Shown one piece after another: positions 46,601 through 58,600 of a DNA stretch of 64,000 bases. Position 1 is the stretch's first letter, and each line of letters opens with the position of its first letter. Below the pieces are notes generated by a model. That model searched no databases, had not been told where the DNA came from, and saw nothing but the letters and a program-made list of their open reading frames with translations. A program made the position numbers and the translations under genes. The stretch is from Owenia fusiformis (taxonomy: Eukaryota; Annelida; Polychaeta; Sabellida; Oweniidae): positions 32,456,425 through 32,520,424 of the forward strand of contig CAIIXF020000010.1 in the NCBI GenBank assembly GCA_903813345.2. Reading direction: 5' to 3'.

Positions 46601-49600
46601 CCTAAAAAGTATCTTACCTCTACCCCCACACTCAGGATGGCATCAGGGTAATCCATCGAGTGAACCACTTGGTAGGACGCAATATCATATATCTTTACAT
46701 GTCTGTAAAAAATCAATGCCTGTTATATATAACATGTCCAAGACATAAGATAGCATCATGCGTCATGATACCAGATGGTGTCAGGTATATGACATTATTA
46801 TGAGGTAAACCAAAAATACAAGAAAATCAACAATGAGTTTAATGGTTTAAAGTGTCTCACATATTCGATCAAAATTTGCCATGCAAACATGTTAGTCTAC
46901 TTTACTGGCCCCCCTTGCTGTAACAAGGAACACAAAACACATTTAAACGTAAACATAAACCAATTAGTCAGACGATCACTTCACTATGAAAATTAGGGGT
47001 GTTCAAGGCAAATGTGTATTAGCAGAATACACTGTGTGCATGGACTAACAATGGCAGTGGTCATTTACTGTGTCAACTTAGTAACCCTTGCATATCGTGC
47101 TCACTCAAGTATTGAATAATTTTTTTATGATCTAAATGTTTGTGGTTTATAAAAAAAATGTGATATATTTTAGTTGGAAATACATTAATAAATATATTCA
47201 TTCAAACAGCACTAGAATGCGGGAAGAAAGAGCAATGGTGACAAAATGCAGACAGAATTTTCCGTAAGGGTTTCAAACATTTCTGGACACAATCATACAT
47301 GTACTTCATGTGTACTGTTATTTTAGTGCTGTATTTATAGATATAATTTCACGTATTAAAATCATATTTTCCAGCAATGACTTCAAATTCGGAACCACCC
47401 CCATATCACATTTTCTTCAATAACTCCAAACATGTGTAAACATTGACAATGTGCATATAAATTCAGATTTCACGAGCTCTTTCCTATTCAAGTACCTCAT
47501 ACACCCCTGCATGGATTTGAGTTGGATTCGCCTTTTATATGTGAGCCGGTACACATCGCAAACGCTGATTGGATAAAGATTGCGAGAATCTTTAAGTGTC
47601 ACTATGATCAAATCAATAACACTGATGGTGTCAGACGTCATAATGGTGTCAGGAACATGACATTTTATGAGATAAACACAAGAATACAAGAAAATCAAAA
47701 TTATTTTGAATGCTAAGAGCGTCATTATGACCCGTCATCTCAGATATCCATTCTATAGACCTCACTCTGGACTCTAGCGGAGAATAACTTCCGCGAGTCT
47801 CCCATCAGATTCGCCTTTTTCTCCTCATAGATGACTATGTTGATGACACAGTATTCATTTCCAAATTTGTAGAGCTCTCAAATATTTTGAAGAAATAATC
47901 AAGCATCCTCCGATCACAGGGCTTCAAAATCCAGAATATATTCTTTCTTTTTACCCCCTGCTATAAGCAGTTAGCATTTCCCCGATTAAGAACTCGACTC
48001 GCAATCTGATTGGCTGTCGCAACACTGCGACAGAAGTCATTGCGCATAATTAGATCATGTGATTCAGTTAAATCGGGCGCTTCCAAATTGGTTATAGCAG
48101 GGGGAAGAAGGAGGTACGGATTCTGGACACCTGCTTAGGAGGATGATAATCAAGCTAATGGTTCATTGTTCAATGTGTCAATTTTACAATACAGAATACA
48201 AAGAAATCAAACATTTTATTTTTGCATATTGAAGAATTTATGCATTATATTAAAAAAGATTAACTAAAGACTTTTGCCTTTATAAGGTTGCACATTTTGG
48301 TTTTGTATAGGGCTATACAATTGACTATGCCTATGTATGGGTATACCTGATTAAGAATCCAATTAATAGTCTCATTGAATATTATGTCTGAATTAATGTC
48401 TGATTGAATACTGTTAACTGATTTCATCATATAACGTGGCTGATAATGCTGATGCCCAGCCACAAGCACATGTGCACTTGTTTAATGTATTACTGTAAAA
48501 CGGGTATTGTTAGCAAGGGGTAATTGTTAGCGATCGCTATAGTTTCGCTAATACTTCAATTCGCTAAAATAAACCGGGGTTAAAATAAACCGGGTGCTAA
48601 AATTTGCAAATTCCCGGGAAAATATATGAATACTAGTATTTAAGGAGCTTTTCGTTCAGTGCTCGACTTCCAGTTTGTAATTTGAAAAAGGTAAATATTT
48701 TTAAATCGTATGTTTCTTTCAATATTTTAAATGCTACCGTGATTTTGTGATTAGTCAGATGAGATTACAGTAGTTTGGACCAATACCATGTGTGTTAGAA
48801 GTCTTACATTTTGATAATTCCTCTGTCATGTCCGTTATTCATTCTTCTGCCATAAATGATAAAATTTCTAATGCATTTCGCTAATTTGATTTTTTAAGAT
48901 TAATCTTCATTTCGCTAAAATTTCCCGTGCTAAAACCCCCTAAAATTGAAAAATCGCTAAAATTTCCCGGTGTCAAAATTACCCGTTTTACAGTATTTGT
49001 AGAAATATATAAATAAATAAAAATAAATCGTCTCACAACAGGATTTATGTCTATATAAGGTTGTATAAGATTGACTATGCCTTTATAAGGTCATACCTGT
49101 CTAAGGATCCAGTGAACAATCTCTGGTGGTTACTCCCAAAGCACATACACGTCACTGTCTTGTGATGGTTGCTCAGATTGGCTACAAGTCTCCCGCCCGC
49201 TAGTACATCCCACACCTTGACCACAGTGCCACCTATATTTAATAAAACAATGAAAGAAAATGTCATCACCCGGTATAGACTAGGAAGTCACTGTTTACAA
49301 AAGTGTAGAAATTGTAACAGATGTCAGCAACTGGTCACAACATCAACAGTGGTTTAACACTATATCACTGATTCTTTATGGTAACATAAGATGCCATTCA
49401 TCAATGGCCCAAAACATTATAAAAATATATAAAATAGAGAACACATACAATGCAGTGCCTCATTATACAGTATATGTATACAGATTCTTTGTGGTGACAT
49501 TAGAATGCCATTTATCCATGGCCCTAAACAGTATAAACATATAAAGCAGATAACACATACAATGCCTAATCATGTAGTATACACAGATTTATAGTGGTAA

Positions 49601-52600
49601 TGTTAGAGCAGGCCCGTAGCCCCCTGGCCAAAAATTCTTTCAAAATCATGCAGTTTTTCACCATTTTGAGCACTTCTCAAGTGATTTTAGCCATATTTGG
49701 GCCAAAATTGTAAAATGTGAACCCCCCCTGGAAATTTTTGAAAAATGAACCCCCCCCCCTTGGCAAATCCTGGCTACGGGCCTGTAGAGTGACATTATAA
49801 TGCCCAAAACTCTTAAGAGTTGCAAGTCAGATGTATCACTTTTCAAGAAAAGGGGATTCCCCATTTAGTTACTGGAAAATAACATTATCAAACCCTATCT
49901 TGGGAATTCTGAATAGCTGCCACTTCCAAGAAGTTACATAAGAGCACAAATAGATGTACAAAGTGGATATTTTATACTGTAAACTACATTTAAATTTTAT
50001 TATGTAGAACAAGTGGTCAAACATAGCGATTGCATCTTGGGATTGAATATTTGGAAAAAATGGTAGTAATTTAGTAATTCAATACAAATTTTACACTTTA
50101 TCAACATGGAAGTTAGTAATAGTAGCAGTAGAAGGAGTAGTAGTAAGAGTGGTAGTTCTGACTCTGAGGGTTCAATAGAATGGCAAAGTCCTGTTGTAAA
50201 CACACATTTAATCAAGAAAACCCTCACTGCAAATGAGGAACAGCAACTATCTCATCATGTAACTGAAATACACAGTAGTGATAGTTCAGATTCAGACTCC
50301 CCTGAATGTCAATATACTCCCGTACCTCTGATCAAGAACACTCTCACTGCAAATGAGGAACAGCAACTATCTCATCATGTAATGGAAATACACAACTTGG
50401 CTAAACTGAAACACAGCCAGGAAGACATAGACAGCCATGTGCAATATATCAGGACTCGTGTTATACAACCAATCCTTGATAAATTCAACAAAATGCACCC
50501 AGCATTAGCAGTAGATGATGTACTACTAAATGGAAGCATGTCAAATAGAAGTAAAATAGAAATGCCATGCGAGTGTGACTTTGTACTCCCCATGGGTCTC
50601 TCCAGATATGTTGTGATCTCGGAAACTGGTTTAAAATGTTGGTTTGTAAAGTTACCTGATGATCCTCACACTGATTTACTAAATCTCACTAAGATTCATC
50701 CAAGGGTAATAAAAGACACTTTATTTCCAAATCGAAATCATGTGATAGAATCGGGTAATTCATTTGATCCAGAATATTTAACCGAGTCCATTATTCATAA
50801 AGTTGTTGCAGAGTGTTTATCACAACTACATACTGAAGGTGTACTGATCTATAAGGGAAAGGAATTTCTGAAGAATAAGCCTGTAGAATCATCTCAGCTG
50901 AAAGAGTGTGAAGTCATCTTAGACGAGTTAACACATGGTCCCTGCATCCACCTCAGGGTGTGGGGACCATTGTGTGTAACAGACATAGATCTGGCATTCT
51001 GTCTGAAAATACTCGATATACCTCAGCTGTCTTTTTCAGAAGACACTTTTTATATGGGATTGCCTATGAGACTTAGATGGGCGAAATCATTCTATGAGAA
51101 ACCACACTTGCGAGCATCCAGGATAGATGATCGTCACAGGATTATACTGAGAACACTGAAATATATTCTATCGCAGTATGAAAAGAAAATTGATGATGAT
51201 GGTGATGATAAAATACAGGTAGATTCACATGGACTGATCACCATAGAATCACAGTATAAGAATTCACTTGATGATGATGATGATAATAAAACAGAGTTTC
51301 ATTCCCATGGACTATTCACCATAGTGAGATACCACCAGGAGCAATGTGACAGCAGAGTTGATGAACCATCCATAGGGAAATGCTATGGTGATATCACGCA
51401 CAATCTATGCAAACTGGTGCTTAGATCTGTAGAGAATACAACACAGGTTGAAGTAAGTGACAAATGGCTTGAAGATCTCTTTGATAAAGACTGTCCTGAT
51501 ATTGAAATCTATAAATCAGGTGGAGATAATATATATACCATTGCAACAAGAATATTCCTACTTGCTGTGCACATCTTAACAGAACTACTGAAATCATCAT
51601 GTATACATTCTTGAGTTCTACAATGAATATCTGAAGCTGGTGTTTAGAGAGTGTGATCTAGAATACATGAGACAACTTGTACTCGAGCAGCCCTGGGAGT
51701 ATGCATCTAGTCAAAGGGAAAAGGGAGGGAAGATGGAAGAGATCTCATCTGAAGAGGATGTAAAGGAATTAATCAAATATTATAATGTTGAAAATTTTTA
51801 TGATTATTCAGTTGTGGTTGACACAGAGAGAATTATGTCAAGACTGAAAACTAAGATAACCTCACTGCAATCAACCATTCAATTTCATAGCAGTGAACCC
51901 GGTGCAAGTGAAGACAATACTGAGCTACAGTGCAACAATAGGAGAATATAGTAACGTGAATGTGAACTGAGGTGCAATGTTACAGACCTGTTTTATACAA
52001 TAATGACTTAACTGCCCCCCCTCTCTCTCTCTCTTTGATATATGCAGGTCTCATTTAATATTAGATCATTGGTTTGCAGTGAAGGTATACGGCCAGTTGA
52101 CCTTATAAAAAGTCAAAAAAATTCACCTTATATTAGATAAGAGGGACTGGCCTCATAAGACTTGAGAATGTAAAACTGGATATATGTCAGCATATAATGT
52201 AGACAAATGTTATATCACAGACATCATTTGCTAATTATAAATTTATAGGATATATACGAAGTGGCTAAACATACACAAAGAACTACACTGCTGACTGTTT
52301 TTTGTCACTTTTAATTAGTCTTTAGTATATTATCTAACTACTACATACATGTACATTAAATTGACTGTGCTAGGGCAACCTCCAAAAGTTATAAGGATAT
52401 CTGATATCTAATACCTAGCAGTGATCTCCACATGATTTTTTTCTCAAGTGGGTGCAAAATTCTAATTTTCACAATTCAGACCAAAATTGGTCAAAATATG
52501 CCAATTTTTCATGATTTTTTCTCATTTTCAAGAGGGTGCAAATGGATTTTCAGGTGGGTGCAAGCCTATTTTCAAAATCTCAGGTGGGTGCTGCACCCAC

Positions 52601-55600
52601 TTGCTTTAATGCTGGGGAGATCACTGCCTAGTTTATCTTGATACTGATTCTACTGAAACCAGATACATAACACTGACATGAGATTTTTCATGATACTTGC
52701 ATTTAGGATTGCGTTATATTATGTGTCAACATTTTGGAAAATTGTAACCAGTACATTGCATATCTTTATATTCTATGTTTGTATATTGTGTATTTAGATT
52801 TCAAAATATTCGCAAACTGCCTTTGAAGAGCCTTGTATTCATATTTTCTGAAACGTAGATGTCACCATCTATGACATCATCACTTGAGACACGACTTACC
52901 CGCAGAGATGAAGAGTCCTCCAGAAGGAAACATCAGAACACTCTCAACTGGTGCCCCATGGTCTATTGTGAGAACACTACTGTCTGTTCTTGTATCAAAT
53001 AGCCTCACTGTATGGTCATATGCCCCTAGAAATAGCAAATAACAGTATAATATTAATAAAATTATTTATAATACATGTTAGGGGCAGTGCCTGATTATCA
53101 TCAGTTGTGGGAAAACAAAGTTAAATTCATAATAGATTGACCCTCCTGTCCCTCCCCACACTTCATCAAACAAAATTTTACAATGTTGATTAGTCTTTCA
53201 CTAAAATATTAACAACAAAAAGCATCACTATTCGCTAAGGAAAGCATAATTTACCCCCTCCCCCTAACGAAACTAACTTAATTATTCAACAACTGCTGAT
53301 ATTTGGACTAATGCCAAAGAACTTGGTCTATTCTGCATGATAAAACAAGAAAAACATTAAATGTAAAAAAGTCATGAATTAAAGTACAAATAAACAAAAG
53401 AATGAAAGAAATCATGAAAATGAGCAAGAATATTTGAGTAAGGGTGACATCTTTACTTGCATAGAGGAAATAAATCCATGAATCATTGACACAATTGTCT
53501 TTCTGCCCGTGCCTTTTCTACTCATTTTCCTCTAAAATTTGAATAAAGTTTTAATTGTGTTTTCATTTCTATACAATTTAGAGTGTTTACGACATATCAG
53601 TTTACTTTATTTGTTGTTGTGTCCACTTTTTTCTACTTAATTCCATGTTTGAAATCTTAACTGCTTTCTAGTTACCTGTCAGAACAATATTTTTGCTACG
53701 CTGGCTAACTGCTCCGCATCTTATATAATCTGTATGCTCGTTGTATGACATCACCTCACTCTCACTGGGTATATCCCATAATTTCACTGTCTTATCATCG
53801 CTACCAGAGAGAATTTGTAGATTTCCAGTGAGGAATTTGCTGACGTGGACAGGCCTGAAATCAACATAATGAAAATATACATATATTTTTGATTAAAATA
53901 TAAGACTCGCATTAACGGCGTCCCGTACATGTTAAGGACTCAAAAATAATTTGGAGGATGCAAAAATTGAAAATATTTCCGTTTTTTGGACGCAAATTTT
54001 ATTTAGGTCAATACTACAATGTGCTTACAACGATACCTAACAAAAACAAATAATTGTGATCTCTCACCTTTATTTGAATCGTAAATAAGGCTCAACATGT
54101 TGAATATTTACAAATAATCATGATTCTCTCGAATTTTTTCGACTTTGTTTATTTTTAGATTTGAAACCATGACACGCCACAGTTTTTCCTATTCAGAAAC
54201 AAAAATTAGATTATTCATGAAATAAAATGTATTCATTGTCGAATGAACGAACATGCATTTATTCAGTCCGTACTTAACGTTTACTTCCGTTTAAAATTCG
54301 CGGCAAGAAATAAAAAAAACTGAAAATATGACAAGTAAGGTTAGAACATACATTCCCGAATCGGACAAAATTAACTTCAAGTTGTTTTGGTAAAAAATGC
54401 TTTTAAAATAAAGTTATACCTCAAAACAGGCTAGAAATAGGGGACACACTTTTTTTCAAAGGACACACTTTTAAAAAAAAATTGCATCCTTGGGACTCAC
54501 AAATTTTCTAACCTAATGCAAGCGCTGATAAGATTTTAAAGTTCAACACCCTTCTCACCCTGAATGTCCTCTGAACGTCCTCAAAAGAGATTTCCCTGCG
54601 ACATCAAATAATTTGACCATCCCTTCATCACCCCCTGCAGCAACGAGGAGTCCATCACTACGGAAACTACCACAATACGCCACCTGGCGGAATTTAGAAA
54701 TTGTTTTCTCTGCCTGATTGGATCGACAGTTATAAATCTGGACCTGCAATAAACATAGAATCTAAGTCATAATGAAAAATGCGTCTTTGATTTTTAAAGT
54801 AAGCAGCAAAATATACAAAGACTGAATAGTCCGAATAAAACTACTAAACTCAAGAGACATTAATAAAATGTTGCGTTGCAGTTGCTGACTACTCTTTAAC
54901 CGATCAAAATTGAGTCTTATGAAATGATATTTACCCTTGAGGAGTTTGTTACTGCAAAGTTGTATGGCTCTACTGGTGAAAAGTCAATATTTGTAACGGC
55001 TCCATATTCCTTCTTAATCACGGGGAACTGGAAATACAACAAATGCAAAATTATTTAATAATAAAGAAATAAATTAGGAATTTGCATCAATTATCAATAC
55101 CTGGTAAGTTATTGCAAATTTGTAACAATAAGTTGCCGATGCTGACCACAGACTGCCAGTCACAAAAATGGCTTCTTAAAACTCTGACATAAAAATGCCA
55201 GATTTTTCAATTTCTAATTGTCCATTTTTCTATTAATGTCTTACTTTTTCATTTCTATGCTGAAGTTTCCATAAAAATTGAAATGAATTGTTTTCATTAT
55301 ATAGATGTCACTCCTGTTGTTCATGTTTAATTATGGAGCAGACGACATCATTACAAGCAGAGAAACAAATGTATTTTTGATTGTTCATTTATGATATATT
55401 TGCTACTAATCTAATGGTGACATTTCAATTTATTTAATAATTACTGATCATACGCAATAAATGTTGATCTATCAGGCTTAATCCAACGATATATTACAAG
55501 CAAACTGGGAATGGCCAACCCCTGAAAAAAATATCATGGAAACGGCAATGTTTTAAAATGAAAAATAAAGCGGAAAAGAGGGGAATTAGCAAGGAATAAA

Positions 55601-58600
55601 GTAAACAGGCATGAAGTCAATACTCCAAATTGTATAGAAATGAAAGAAAATCAGACACTTCATTCAAATTTTAGAGAGAAATTGAGTGAAATTGGCATGA
55701 TCAGAAAAAATTTAATAGACGTTCCAGTGAGAAAAATATTTTTGTAATGAAATGAGAGGAATCAGCAAGTGATAAAGTAAACAATCATGAAGTAGCAGTC
55801 CAAAATCTTATAGAAATGCATCACTTTTTATGGATCCACAAATGCAAAATTTAAATCGAATATCTAAGATTACGCAACATGGATCAAAATGAAAATTTCT
55901 AAAAAATAATATCAGATTAAATCTTTGTGTCAATTTGCGGAACATGATATTTTGGGAGGGTTGCATGAGGCTGACTGAGCCACAGGCCTTATAATGAAAG
56001 TCATTAGTTTCTAATGATAAATATGCATGTCAAAACAGAGTTTTAAGTCTATAATGCGCCAATATCTGACATTAATTGTAACTCCAAAGTCACAATTTGA
56101 GATATTGAACTCACTGCGAGGCACATCAAATTAATCATCCAATCCGAAAAATTCCAGCGAAAAAAATTCCAGCGATTTCCAAGTTTTTCACCCGTTCTTA
56201 CACAACATAGAATTCATAAAAAAATCAAATTCTCATTTGTAAATATAACAAGGTTAAAAATGCATGGGGTCAAATCAAAAAATGATCCCTGATATATATT
56301 TAGGATGACAAAATGGTACTGACCCAAGGGGGGGTGTTAATTTCTAATTATAAGAAGCAAAAACTGCACTTACATGCTGTTGTGTAGCTCTTTATACATT
56401 TTGTAAATTGTCAATTAATCTTAATTCATAACAAGATAAACTAAACCTAATTAACAATTTAATTGATATTAAATGTATATTGAATCGGTTATGATGTCTT
56501 TTTAAGTTAATTAAAGGTGTTTTTGATCAAGTTCTATTTATACATGTACAAAAAATCATAATGACCTTACATGTTCTTAATAAATTGCACGTAATCAATT
56601 GTAATTTTTCTTATTCAAAGATTCAAAACATTTGACAAACAATTGATATTGACAAAAATCTTGTTTGAGGCATATTTTAGAAATAAGGCCAAAATAAGCC
56701 CTAATTTTACCCTTGGTGTCTCAAAATTAATATATACTGAATATTTTACCTGACACCCTGTTTTCACTCAAATTTCTCATTTTTAATATTGCAATTTCTC
56801 AATATATGATTGGATGAGTTAGATCGAAGGATAATTTCTTATTGTAAGAGGGCAGATGAAGATTTCAGTCAAACATTTTAGAAAGGGTAAGTACTGGGAA
56901 AGATTATGAGTAAGAACCAGGCATATTTTGACAAACCCTGTCTAAATATCATATTTGTCCTTGCCTATACCATGCTATTTCTCCAGAAAAAATGAACAAA
57001 CTTTCTGATTTTCTGACACTCCTCTACAATTTAGTACATAACTTAATATGTGTCTTATTAAATTCTCATAATTTTCTCTACTTTTTGCTTTATTTTGCAT
57101 TTCAAAATATGACGATAAACATTTTTCTCATAGGAGCTTCACAAATCAACAGGCATTGGTTTTTGTATTCTTTAATAATATTTACATTTAACACCTAGTA
57201 TAGATTTTGTTATCTGATAGTTTATCTTAAATGAGATCTCCACCTCAACGAGGTTGATGACTTATAGCCTTTGGGTACAGCATTTAAAGGCTCATATTTG
57301 ATTCTACATATAAAAATGCACAATTTAAAGCCTCATATTTTAATTAAGATAGATATCCAGATTTCGAAGATGGTGCTTTATGTCAGGTGTTTTTATTTAC
57401 CATAACTTTGTGTATTTACCATGATGAGCTCTCAGACTCAAACGAGCCATGTTTCAACCTAAACCATTGATAATGTAATATAATATACCATGACCAGCAA
57501 TGAAATTACTTTGACCATGGTGGCACAAGATTATTTTGTCATTTTCTGACCATCATCTATTTTGTTTTTTTTCATGGCCAAAGTTGACCATCAAATACCA
57601 TGATGGTATTTATCGGGATTTCATTGTAATGTTCATAGTAAGACCATGGTATGCCATATAGGTTGATGGCATTTCATGATGACCATCAAATACCATAATC
57701 ATGCAATGGTATTTCTGACTATTTTACTGTCTAGCATATTATGAAGTTTCATGGTTGATGATGGTCTTTCATAGCTTTTAATTGTAAGCTTGACATTTTC
57801 TGCAGTTGCTTGATTTGGTTGTATCTTGGTTACTGCAATGTATTGGCAACCAATCCTGATTGGTTTATTGCCGTATTTCCATATTCATCTGCACTAATAC
57901 ACAAATAAATTACTAATTTTTAAGGCTAGCTAAAAAATTCAAGCACCTGATCGGGTCTCCCTGCCTGCATGAGCGTTTAACACTAAATTTCAAATTTCAA
58001 AGATTGTATCATCTAGAGCAAAAAATCATTGTTCATTGATCTTTCCTGAGCACCTACTTTTAGCTATTTTTCAGTCACATTTTCAGAGGGCTGAAACAGT
58101 TATTTCATCATGTTTATGGTCATTCTGACCATTTCCATTGTGTTCCCAGTCATGTAAATGATATGTGGAACTAGTTAAACTGACTGGAGGTCCAAATAGA
58201 ACTCTGTTATCTTGGTTCAAAAATTTTCAAAATCCAGCATGGTTTTGTCACTTTTTGTTTTGTCATTTCCTGTTAACTTCCATGGCACCTTAAAGTGCTC
58301 ACCATAAATAAATGACACCTGGATTTTCTATCACCATTTCCAGACCATGGAGATTTGAGACTTCATACTTTCCAATAATGTCTAGAAGATACACAAAACA
58401 TCCCTTAAGTTTTGTATACATGTATTTTACATTTTGTATACTCTCATCCACTAATGTATAACCTCTTGAAAATTCTCTTCTTTTTAACATGGGAAATCCT
58501 CACTTCAGCAAATCCAGGTCACTACCAAAAGTCAATGGTAAACTTCATATGCGCCATTTTGTCGAATCCTTTGATTTGATTGGTTACCTTAAAAAACAAT

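Larger units (their letters stand above)
46703..49096. other. UTP15 intron 6
   Basis: Contains elements at 47904-48145 and 48491-48995. A short diverged repeat (GGTGTCAG...CATGACATTTTATGAG...) occurs at about 46775 and 47626. No gene recognised. Confidence 0.55.

Noticed and set aside
56992-57198. Leu/Phe-rich plus-strand ORF of 68 codons
   Set aside because: AT-rich intron DNA gives F/L/I-rich frames by chance; no start context or homologous pattern.
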